Both the position numbers and the translations under genes were made by a program. The notes beneath the pieces were generated by a model. That model did not search any database, had not been told where the DNA came from, and worked only from the letters and a program-made list of their open reading frames with translations. From the NCBI GenBank assembly GCA_947456095.1, contig CANGPX010000008.1:1-37431 (forward strand): 37,431 nucleotides of DNA, written 5' to 3'. Of this stretch, positions 16,011 through 25,700 are shown in pieces; the first letter of the stretch is position 1; every line of letters starts with the position of its first letter. Origin of the DNA: Acidimicrobiaceae bacterium. GTDB lineage: Bacteria; Actinomycetota; Acidimicrobiia; Acidimicrobiales; RAAP-2.

Positions 16011-17531
16011 GTGCGAGCACTCTTGAGCGTCTACGACAAAACTGGCCTCCTCCCCTTTGCCCAAGGTTTGGCAGATCTCGGAGTTGAACTCATTGCCAGT
16101 GGCAATACCTCAGCAGCCTTGACTGAAGCCGGTATTGCTCACCGTGACGTGGCGACGGTGACGGGTTCTCCCGAAATGCTCGGTGGTCGAGTGAAGACGC
16201 TTCATCCGAAGATCCACGGTGGCATTTTGGCTGACCGGTCAAAGCCTGAACACCTCGTTGATTTAGCAGTCAACAACATCTCAGCCATTGACCTTGTGGT
16301 GTGCAATCTCTATCCGTTCTCGTCGAACCCTTCAATTGAACTCATCGACGTTGGCGGCCCGACCATGGTGCGTGCAGCAGCAAAGAACCACGCTCACGTC
16401 GGCATTGTTGTTGACCCAGCTGACTACGACGTGGTGCTCGAAGAGTTGCAAGCAAGTGGGGCCTTGAGTGACGACACCCGTCGACGCTTGGCTCGTGCGG
16501 CGTTTGCACACACTGCTGCCTATGACGCAGCGATTGTTGCCTGGTTTGATCGTGAAGGGCCAGAACAGGACCGAGCGCTTCCTCCCACCATCCATTTGGC
16601 CTTAGAGCGAGCCCAAGTTGCTCGCTATGGCGAGAACCCCCACCAAAGTGGCGCTCGCTACCGCATTGCTGGAACCACGCCATTTTGGGACAACGTCACC
16701 CAGCATGGCGGTACGGGTCTCAGTTACTTGAACCTCTTTGATGCAGATGCTGCCTGGCGCTTAGTGCATGAGTTGGCAAGCGATGCAGGAACGCCAGCAG
16801 TTGCGATTATCAAGCATGCCAATCCTTGCGGTGCGGCAGTGGCAGAAGATCTCGTGGGTGCGTTTGCCAAAGCGTTGGCCTGTGACCCCTTGTCGGCTTT
16901 TGGTGGAATTGTGGCACTGTCGGGTGAAGTGACTTCGGAAGTTGCCCAAGCAATTTGCGACGGCCCACAAGCCGATGTGATTATTGCTCCGTCGTATGCG
17001 CTCGGAACCTTGGAGATGCTGGCGGCACGACGCAAGGCCACCCGTTTGCTGCAAAGCCCTGCCCCAGAGGCAATTGCTCTGCAGCTTCGCTCCTTTGGCA
17101 ACACGATGCTGGTCCAAGGTGCAGACGACTTTCTGTCAACGCCAGACACTTGGAAGGTTGTGACCAAGCGTCAGCCAACTCGAGAAGAGTTCGAAGACTT
17201 GAAGCTCGCTTGGCGCGTGTGTGGTCGCACCTCATCCAATGCCATTGTCGTGGCTAAAGATGGGGTTGCTGTTGGCATTGGCGCTGGCCAACAATCCCGA
17301 GTGGTCTCAGCCAACATTGCCGTGACAAAAGCGGGAGAGGCGGTCAAGGGTTCTGCTGGCGCCTCCGATGCGTTCTTCCCCTTCCCCGATGGTTTAGAAG
17401 CGCTGACTTCGGCTGGGGTTACGGCCATTGTGCAGCCCGGTGGGTCGATCCGTGACGGCGACGTGATTGCTGCTGCTGATGCAGCGGGCATTGCCATGGT
17501 GATGACCGGCGAACGCCACTTCCGACACTAA
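16011..17531 (+). CDS. purH: bifunctional AICAR transformylase/IMP cyclohydrolase
   Basis: The 506-residue product is of usual length. It carries out the last two steps to IMP: formylation of AICAR by 10-formyl-THF and ring closure. The N-terminal MGS-like cyclohydrolase domain has LLSVYDKTGL and GGRVKTLHPKIHGGILA. The C-terminal transformylase domain has ENPHQSGARY and the catalytic IIKHANPCG, ending with AMVMTGERHFRH. The start is GTG with a weak purine-rich site (AAGAGAG). The gene is 14 bases after purN, so the two form one unit. Confidence 0.97.
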   Translation: MRALLSVYDKTGLLPFAQGLADLGVELIASGNTSAALTEAGIAHRDVATVTGSPEMLGGRVKTLHPKIHGGILADRSKPEHLVDLAVNNISAIDLVVCNLYPFSSNPSIELIDVGGPTMVRAAAKNHAHVGIVVDPADYDVVLEELQASGALSDDTRRRLARAAFAHTAAYDAAIVAWFDREGPEQDRALPPTIHLALERAQVARYGENPHQSGARYRIAGTTPFWDNVTQHGGTGLSYLNLFDADAAWRLVHELASDAGTPAVAIIKHANPCGAAVAEDLVGAFAKALACDPLSAFGGIVALSGEVTSEVAQAICDGPQADVIIAPSYALGTLEMLAARRKATRLLQSPAPEAIALQLRSFGNTMLVQGADDFLSTPDTWKVVTKRQPTREEFEDLKLAWRVCGRTSSNAIVVAKDGVAVGIGAGQQSRVVSANIAVTKAGEAVKGSAGASDAFFPFPDGLEALTSAGVTAIVQPGGSIRDGDVIAAADAAGIAMVMTGERHFRH

Positions 17532-17564
17532 ACCTGAGACCAAGAACAACCCGAGGAGACTTCC

Positions 17565-18416
17565 ATGGCCATCGTGCTCGACGGTGAGCGACTCGCCGCA
17601 CGGATGAAAATGGAGCTTGCTGATCGCGTGTCGCGCCTCATCGCCATTGGCCGCTCAGTTGGCCTCGCCACGGTGCTCGTCGGCGACGATGGTCCTTCGG
17701 CCAAGTATGTGGCGATGAAGCATGCTGACTGCGCTGCCGTTGGTATTCAGTCCTTTGACTTTCACCTTTCGGCCTCAGCTACCCAGCGTGAACTGCTTGA
17801 CCTCATTGGTGAACTGAACGCCAACCCACAAATTCACTCCATCCTCGTGCAGCTGCCGCTGCCTGCAGGAATGGATGAAGAGCAAGTGCTCCTCGCCATT
17901 GACCCAAACAAAGATGTTGACGGTCTGCACCCGGTCAACTTGGGCAAACTTGTTCTTGGAGCACCGGGTCCGCTTGCGTGCACGCCAGCTGGCATTGTTG
18001 AGCTCTTGGCCGCACATGAGGTACCTGTTGCCGGCCAACATGTCGTCATTGTTGGTCGTGGCACGACGATTGGACGCCCACTCAGCCTGCTCATGGCGTC
18101 AAAACGAACTGGCTGCAATGCCGCGGTCACCCAAATTCACACTGGAGTTCAAGACCTTGGCTCTTACACTCGCCAAGGCGACGTGATCGTTGCTGCCGCT
18201 GGGGTGGCGTCACTCATCACGGCTGACATGGTCAAGCCCGGTGCTGCAGTCGTTGGTGCTGGAACAAGTTGGGATGGAAAAAAACTTCTGTCAGACGTTG
18301 ATGAAGCGGTCAAAGAAGTGGCAGGCTGGGTGACACCTCGTATTGGTGGAGTCGGGCCAATGACGCGGGCAATGTTGCTAAGAAATGCAGTTCTTGCCGG
18401 AGAGCGGGCCACGTGA
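17565..18416 (+). CDS. folD: methylenetetrahydrofolate dehydrogenase/methenyltetrahydrofolate cyclohydrolase
   Basis: A 283-residue bifunctional enzyme making 10-formyl-THF from 5,10-methylene-THF. The active-site motif SAKYVAMKHADC contains Y48 and catalytic K52. VQLPLP, KDVDGLHPVNLG, the nucleotide loop VGRGTTIGRPLS (usual form GRSxxVGxP) and VGPMTRAMLL all occur in order. The ATG is preceded by GAGGAG. It supplies the cofactor for PurN and PurH just upstream, and its methylene-THF substrate is shared with MetF downstream. The stop overlaps the GTG of the cupin gene by four bases (GTGA). Confidence 0.96.
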   Translation: MAIVLDGERLAARMKMELADRVSRLIAIGRSVGLATVLVGDDGPSAKYVAMKHADCAAVGIQSFDFHLSASATQRELLDLIGELNANPQIHSILVQLPLPAGMDEEQVLLAIDPNKDVDGLHPVNLGKLVLGAPGPLACTPAGIVELLAAHEVPVAGQHVVIVGRGTTIGRPLSLLMASKRTGCNAAVTQIHTGVQDLGSYTRQGDVIVAAAGVASLITADMVKPGAAVVGAGTSWDGKKLLSDVDEAVKEVAGWVTPRIGGVGPMTRAMLLRNAVLAGERAT

Positions 18417-18781
18417 CGACAGTTGATGACAAAGGGCGTGAGTTCGATGAGCGCCCATGGGGCACGTATCTCGTCCTTGATGACACCCAAAGCGACCACA
18501 AAGTCAAGCGCATCATCGTCGAGCCTGGCAAGCGTCTGAGCTACCAGCGCCACTCGAAGCGCTCTGAGCACTGGTTTGTCGTCTCGGGTGAAGCCCTCGT
18601 GGTTTTAGATGGCGTGGACCACGTGCTGCGAGCGGGAGATTCGATTGACATCTCGCAAGGAACTGCTCACCGAATTGAGAACATTGGGACAAAACCCGTG
18701 CTGTTCATTGAGATCCAATACGGTACCTACTTCGGCGAAGACGACATTGTTCGACTTGAGGATGATTACGGTCGAAAGTAA
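18413..18781 (+). CDS. cupin protein of the type II mannose-6-phosphate isomerase family
   Basis: A 122-residue single-domain cupin matching the C-terminal isomerase domain of bifunctional ManC/AlgA proteins: RPWGTY near the start, metal-ligand cupin motif 1 SYQRHSKRSEHWFVVSG (Q45, H47, E52), and motif 2 with H86 (GTAHRIEN). Stand-alone copies may isomerise mannose-6-phosphate and fructose-6-phosphate or bind other sugar phosphates; no guanylyltransferase domain is attached. It is overlapped by folD at its start (GTGA) and by metF at its end (TAATG), so it is translated with folate enzymes, which is unusual for a sugar-phosphate isomerase. Confidence 0.85.
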   Translation: MTTVDDKGREFDERPWGTYLVLDDTQSDHKVKRIIVEPGKRLSYQRHSKRSEHWFVVSGEALVVLDGVDHVLRAGDSIDISQGTAHRIENIGTKPVLFIEIQYGTYFGEDDIVRLEDDYGRK

Positions 18782-19653
18782 TGGCGAAGCGTATTGATGC
18801 ACTGCTCACGCAGGGCCAAACCATTTCCTTTGAGTTCTTCCCGCCCAAAAGCGAGGCAGAACGGGCAACGCTCGAAAAGACGATTGCTGCCTTAGAGCCA
18901 CTTGAGCCGTCATTTGTCTCAGTGACCTACCGGGGCGGCCGAGAGTCGCGTCAGCGCACCTATGACCTTGTCGCGCAAATGGCGAGTCGTGGAATCTTCA
19001 CCCCAATGGCGCATCTCATCTGTGTGGCCCACACGAGGGTTGAGTTGATTGAAATTCTTGAGTCGTATGCGCAAGCTGGCGTGGTGAACTTGATGGCACT
19101 TGGCGGCGATCCGCCCACCCATGAAGGTGCGGTCACTGGTGAGCTCACCTATGCCGAAGAACTCGTTGCCCTGGCTCGAGAAGTTGGAGAGTTCTCCATT
19201 GGTGTGGCAGCTCATCCTGTCGGGCATCCTCGTTCCCCATCGCTTTCAAGTGATCGCGAACACTTGGCCAAAAAGTTGCAACTTGCCGATTTCGCCGTGA
19301 CCCAGTTGCTCTTTGAGGCAGGTGACTGGAGTTCACTCGTCGCAGAACTGCAAGTGATGGGTGTAGAAAAACCTGTTTTGCCGGGAATTATGCCCGTGAC
19401 GTCGCTGGCATCGATTCCCCGGATGGCGGCAATGGGTTCAGCCGTGCCCGATTCGCTCGTTGCAGCCCTCGAAAACGCCCACCGTGAAGGTGGCGACGCA
19501 GCGGTCCGAGAAGCCGGAATTTCGCTGGCAACAGAACTTTGTCGTGAGCTTCTTGATCTTGGGGTTCCAGGGCTTCACTTCTATACGCTGAACCTTTCAA
19601 CTGCCACGAGAGAGATCACCGAGCGCCTTGGCTGGGCGCCTGAGCGAGCCTGA
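18781..19653 (+). CDS. metF: 5,10-methylenetetrahydrofolate reductase
   Basis: A 290-residue FAD-dependent enzyme (E. coli 296) that reduces methylene-THF to 5-methyl-THF for methionine synthesis. Key pieces are SFEFFPPK with catalytic E18, the strand VSVTYRGG (usual form VTYGA), NLMALGGDPP with D110, which contacts the folate, and GLHFYTLN near the end. The ATG shares one base with the stop of the cupin gene. It ends the purN-purH-folD-cupin-metF block. About 75 noncoding bases then lead to the giant repeat-protein gene; I see no terminator hairpin there. Confidence 0.95.
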   Translation: MAKRIDALLTQGQTISFEFFPPKSEAERATLEKTIAALEPLEPSFVSVTYRGGRESRQRTYDLVAQMASRGIFTPMAHLICVAHTRVELIEILESYAQAGVVNLMALGGDPPTHEGAVTGELTYAEELVALAREVGEFSIGVAAHPVGHPRSPSLSSDREHLAKKLQLADFAVTQLLFEAGDWSSLVAELQVMGVEKPVLPGIMPVTSLASIPRMAAMGSAVPDSLVAALENAHREGGDAAVREAGISLATELCRELLDLGVPGLHFYTLNLSTATREITERLGWAPERA

Positions 19654-19728
19654 ACACCGACGCTCAAACCTTTGCAAGTCCTGAAGGCGTGGGGGCATTG
19701 ACGGGTCTTGTCCTGTAAGACTGAAAGC

Positions 19729-22700
19729 GTGGTAGTTCTGTCGCGACTTCAACGCATTTCGGTGGTGGCATTCTTTGTCACTGTCGTCACGCTGATGTGG
19801 TTGAGCGCAGCTTTAGGCGCAACGGTCAAAGTGCCCTCTGCGCCGCGAAGCGTGGTGGTGGTTTCGCTCAACAGTGGAGCAACGGTCCGTTGGGCTGCAC
19901 CGCTTTCAAATGGCGGGGCAGCCGTTTCTGGCTATCTGGCAACAGCAATACCTTCGGGGAAAACGTGCACAACAACTGGTGCACTTTCCTGCCAGATCAC
20001 AGGCCTTGCAAATGGCCAACGTGTGGTCGTGAGCGTGAAGGCACGCAATCGCATTGGACTGAGTCAACCAAGCGCTTCTGTGCCGGTGATCCCTCGGCCA
20101 ACAGTTCCGAGTGCACCAACGAATGTCCGCGTGAAGCCAGGCGATGGACAACTCGTCGTGACCTGGACGCCATCAGCCACTGGTGGTTCACCCATCACGG
20201 GCTACAGCGTGACGACGTCACCTGGAGGAGGTGGCTGCACGTCACTCGGTGAGCCAACATGCACTGTGGTTGGTCTCACCAATGCCCAGCGGTACTCGAT
20301 TGCGATCACCGCTTCAAATGGTGTGGGCAATTCGTTGGTTGCCGTTGGCCCGCCGTCGGTTCCAGCTGCTCTGCCACAGCCCCCACAAGTCGTCAGCGTT
20401 GCCATGTCAAGCACGAAAGCAACGCTTCGCTGGCTTGCCCCAACCTCGACTGGTGGCTCACCAATTACGTCCTATGTCGTTTCCGCCGTGCCGGGAACAG
20501 GGACCTGCTCAACAACTGGGGCGCTGACGTGTCAGGTCACTCAACTCACCAACGGAACGATGTACACGTTCAGCGTGGTGGCCAAGACTGCTGTTGGTTC
20601 AAGTACGCCAACGACAACGATTGGTTACTCCTTCGGGGCAACAGTCGGGAATTTCTTTGTTTATCCCGGCGCCAACTTGTCAGGTCTCGATTTCACTGGT
20701 CTCAATTTCGGCACTGTTGACTTGACTGGTGCGATCTTCACTGGTGCGAAGCTTGATGGCGCGAATTTGTCCCATACGACGCTGTCAGGAGTGGCATCAG
20801 GGACGATCTCGGGAAGCCCAGCAGCGCTGCCAACACAGTGGAAGCTCATCAACGGTTTTCTCGTTGGACCGGGAGCCAACCTCTCGGGAGCCAACTTTGG
20901 AAGTCAAGACCTCTCGGGGGCAAACCTGACCGGGGCGGACCTCAACAATGCGGTGTTCGTCAATGCGAACTTCTTCCACATTGCCTCAGGCGGAATCATT
21001 GGACAACCCTTGTCTCTTCCGGCTGAGTTCCGTCTCGTGAGTGGCTTCCTCATCGGCCCAGGTGCAGACCTGACCGGGGCAATGCTTCGAGGCGCTGCCC
21101 TCACCTCTGCGAATTTGGCCAATGTCAACTTCAGTGGTGCCAATCTCTTGAATGCTTCGCTGGCGAATGCATCGGTCGTGAATGCCAATTTGACTGGAGC
21201 GACCTTGACCGGAGCAACGCTCACGGGAGCGAACTTCACCGGCTCAACACTGAGTGGCGTGATCTCTGGTGGCCTGGTGGGCACGCCAACGCTTCCGAGT
21301 GGTTGGCGAAGTGTTGCCCGCTACCTCACTGGCCCTTCGGCCAATCTCACTGGGGCTGATTTCACTGGTGCGGATCTATCAACGCTCAACCTCACGAGTG
21401 CGATTATGCGGAACGCCAATTTGACTGGGGCGACCTTGACCGCGACGACCCTCAGCGGCGTGGACTTGACAGGTGCGACGGTCACCGGGGCGAGTGCGAC
21501 CGGCATTGTTGGTATTCCCCTTTCGATGCCAACTGGCTGGAAAGTGGTGAAGGGAACCTTCTTTGGTCCAAATGTTGACTTAACCGGCGCTGACTTAACT
21601 GGCGTTGATCTGTCGAACGTCAATTTAAATGGCGTCCGTTTGGCCGGGGCAACACTCGTCGGGGTGAGCTCGGGCGGCATCATCGGCACTCCCATCTCAC
21701 TTCCAAGTGACTGGAAGTTGATCGGCGGCTATCTCCTTGGTCCCGCAGCCAACTTGGCTGATGCGAAGCTCGTCAACCTCGATCTGTCGACAGCGAATTT
21801 CACCTCGGTGTCACTCGCCGGAGCCGATCTCACCGGGGCAACACTCGCCGGAGCGATTTCTGGTGGCATCACCGGTGTCCCTCTTGCCATGCCAACGGGT
21901 TGGCGGCTTTCCAATGGCTTCATGCTGGGCAAGGGCTCAGCCGCATTTGCCCCAGGAGTCGACCTCTCGGGATCTGATCTCAGTTCACTGTCGGTTGGCA
22001 CGGTTGATCTGACTGGTGCGATCTTGACCAATGTCAATCTGACCGGGGCCGACTTCTCAAAGGCCACGCTGACCGGTGTGCGTTCTGGCGGCATCACTGG
22101 GCTCGCTGCTGGCTTGCCGCAGGGCTGGATCTTGTCCAATGGCTATCTCGTTGGCAGAGGAGCTGATCTCACCGGTGCGCAGTTCTTCAATGCGGTGCTG
22201 ACGAACGCCGTGTTGACTGACTGCAACCTGACTGGGGCGACCTTTGCCAATGCGGCAATGCTCGGAGTGGTGTCGGGAAATGTCATTGGCACTCCGCAAC
22301 TTCCCACCAACTGGACCCAGTTCGATGGGGGGTATTTGGCCGGCCCTGGAGCGAATCTCTCGGGAGCCAAATTCCCAAATACCTCGTTTGCCGGCCTCAA
22401 TTTGACTGCAGTGAACTTCACTGGTGCCAACTTGTCTGGAGCGAACTTCACCGGCGCAACCTTGTCGGCGGCACAGTTCTTTAATGCCACGATGCCGGGA
22501 ATTATCTCCGGTTCGGTGAAGGGCAACCCAACGAGTTTGCCAACCAACTGGCTCTTTCGCAGCGGGTACTTCATTGGCCCGGGAGCGAACTTGAAAGATG
22601 CGAACCTGACGGGTGCAACCATCACCGGGGCAAACCTGACGTTGGCTGACCTCACGGGAGCGACGCTCACGAGAATTGCTTCTGGCTCACTCACTGGGAC

Positions 22701-25700
22701 GCCCACCGCTTTGCCTGATGGCTGGTCGATTCGATCAGGGTATTTGCTCGGGCCAAAGGCAAGTTTGATTGGGGCGAACTTCTACAACGTTGATCTGTCC
22801 AACACCTCGTTCGCCGACATGAATGTGTCGAACGCCAATTTCCGGGGTGCGAACTTGGTTGGCGACAGTTTTGTTGGATCGAATTGTACTGGCACGACCT
22901 TCACGAACGCCCAGTTGTCGAGTGCACAGTTCACCCGAGCCACGGTCACGAGTGCGAGTTTTAGTGGCGCAACGCTGACGAGTGCGTCAAGCGGTGGAGT
23001 CGTTGGCCAGCCATCCTCTTTGCCAACTGATTGGAAAGTTGTCCTTGGTTACCTTGTTGGACCAGGAGCTGATCTGAGTGCCGCAACGCTCACGGGAGCA
23101 AATCTCTCAAACGTCAACTTGACGGGAGCGAACTTGGCCGGAGCGCTTCTTGGCGGCGCCAACTTGGGCGGTGTTGACCTGCTTGGTGCCAACTTGGGTG
23201 GGGTGCAATCTGGTTCCATCACCGGCACCCCTCTCGTCTTGCCACCGAACTTCAAGATCCGCGCTGGCTACCTTGTTGGCCCCGGGGTCAAGTTGGCGAG
23301 TGCGAACTTGGCCGGCGCTGACTTGAGTTTTGTTGATTTCACTGGGGCCAACTTGTTCACCACCAATCTGACTGGTGCGAACTTGGCGAGCGCCACCTTG
23401 ACCGCTGCGAATTTGAATGGCGCAGTGTTGTCTTCAGTTCGCTCCGGTGGAGTCATTGGCCAGCCTTCACGCCTTCCCCTGAATTGGAACTTGCTCAACG
23501 GCTACCTCATTGGTGCAGGAGCTGATCTGTCGAGCGCAAACTTGGCCGGCATTGACTTGACCAATGTGACCTTGACCGGCGCCACTGTGGCCGACGCCAA
23601 TTTCGACAACGCAGTACTCGCCGGGGTGACCTCAGGCGGAATGGTTGGCATCCCGGGATCCCTTCCGACTTCTTGGAACCTTCTTGCTGGGTATTTGGTT
23701 GGACCAGCAGCAAATCTCGCGGGGGCAAACTTCGCCGCCGTCAACCTCGCTTCGACCTCGCTTGAGGGTGCGAACTTGGCCGGGGCCACACTGACTGGTG
23801 TTCGCTCAGGTTTCATCCAAGGAACACCTGCAGCGCTTCCAACTGGGTGGCTGATCGCGAATGGCTATCTCGTTGGCCCGGGAGCCAACTTGATCTCGGC
23901 CAATCTTGCAAGCGCTGACCTGACGGGCGCAACGTTAAGTGGGGCAAGCGTTGCCGGGGCGAACTTTACGAGTGCCACCATGCCGGGGCTGCGCTCGGGG
24001 CTCGTCACGGGAACGCCAGCGACCTTGCCGGTTGCCTGGCGGTTGACTGGTGGATTTTTCATTGGTCCAGGTGCGGACCTCACGGGTGCGAATCTCACCG
24101 GCTTCTCTTTGACCGGTGCGACGCTCACGGGTGCGACGCTGACCGGTGCCACCTTGAGTGGGGTGAGCTCGGGCGGGATTATTGGTCAGCCAACGGCGTT
24201 ACCAATGTCGTGGTCGCTGATTGCTGGCTACCTCGTTGGCCCAGCGGCCAACCTGATTGGCGCTGACCTCAGTGGTGCCAACTTGGCGGGCATCAACTTG
24301 GCAGGAGCGAAGCTGAGTTCTGCCACCTTGAGTGGGGTCACCTCTGGTGGAATTGTCGGAACCCCAAGTTCCCTGCCAACGTCATGGTCACTTCTTGGTG
24401 GTTACCTCATTGGACCAAGAGCCAATCTCGTTGGCGCGGTACTGAACGCCATTGATCTTTCAACAACGACGCTCACCGGAGTTGTCTCTGGTGCGGTGAC
24501 GGGATCACCGACCCAATTCCCGACGAACTGGCGCTTAATTGCTGGATACCTTGTTGGCCCGGGTGCCGACTTGAGCGGAGCGAACCTCTCAAATCAAGAC
24601 CTCACTGGTATTGACGCCGAAGATGCGAACGTGACGAACGCGAACTTCACTGGGTCGCTCCTCACCTCGGCCAATTTGGCCCGAGCGGTCGTTGAAGGTG
24701 CCAATTTCACCGACGTGACCTTTCAAGGAGTGATCTCAGGAGGCCTGGTCGGGACTCCAAGCGTGCTGCCCACAGGATTCCGCGTGGCCGCTGGCTACCT
24801 AGCCGGCCCAGGGGCAAACCTCTCCAATGCCGACTTGTCCGGGATCACCTTGGCTGGCCTTGATCTGTCAGGTGCAACCTTGACTGGCGTGCGCTCAAGT
24901 GGGGTTACGGGAACAGCCGTTGCGCTGCCAACCCACTTCCAAGTACTCGCTGGTCACCTCGTTGGTCCCGGAGTTGATCTGTCGCAGATGGTGCTCAGTC
25001 AGTTGAGCTTTGCTGGCGTTGATCTCACCGGTGCGAATCTGAAGCAAGCAACCATCACCGGTTCGAGCTTTGCTGCAGCCACGATGGTGAACGTCAAAAG
25101 TGGGGGAGTGAGTGGCACTCCAACGTCACTGCCGCCGGGATGGGTTGTCGTGACGGGCGGGTACTTGGCTGGACCTGGGGCAAACCTTGGCGGCGCAAAC
25201 TTCGCTGACGTTGACCTGTCGGGTATCGACCTGTCGTCTGCGAACTTGGCTGGCGTTTCCTCTGGCAACACGACACCACCGGCCCAACTGCCAACGAGTT
25301 GGCGGTCAGTTGCTGGGTATCTCATTGGCCCAGGAGCAAACCTCACCGGCGCGAATCTGACCGGGGTAAACCTCACCGGTGCCGTGTTGGCGAATGCCAC
25401 CTTGTCGGGTGCGAGTTTCACTTCGGCCAACTTGACCGGGGTGTTGTCCGGCGGGGTGCAAGGCGTACCTTCATCGCTGCCAACAGGCTGGGGAGTTGTT
25501 GGTGGCTACTTGGCCGGACCTGGGGCGAATCTGACCGGGGCAAATCTGACTGGGCTTGATTTGTCGAAGGTCGATTTGACTGGTGCCACTGTTGTTGGGG
25601 TGATCTCTGGCTCGATCACCAAGGGACCATTTGGCTACCCGGCCAACTGGCGCCTTGCCAACGGCTATCTCGTTGGGCCGTATGCAAACTTGAGTGGGCT

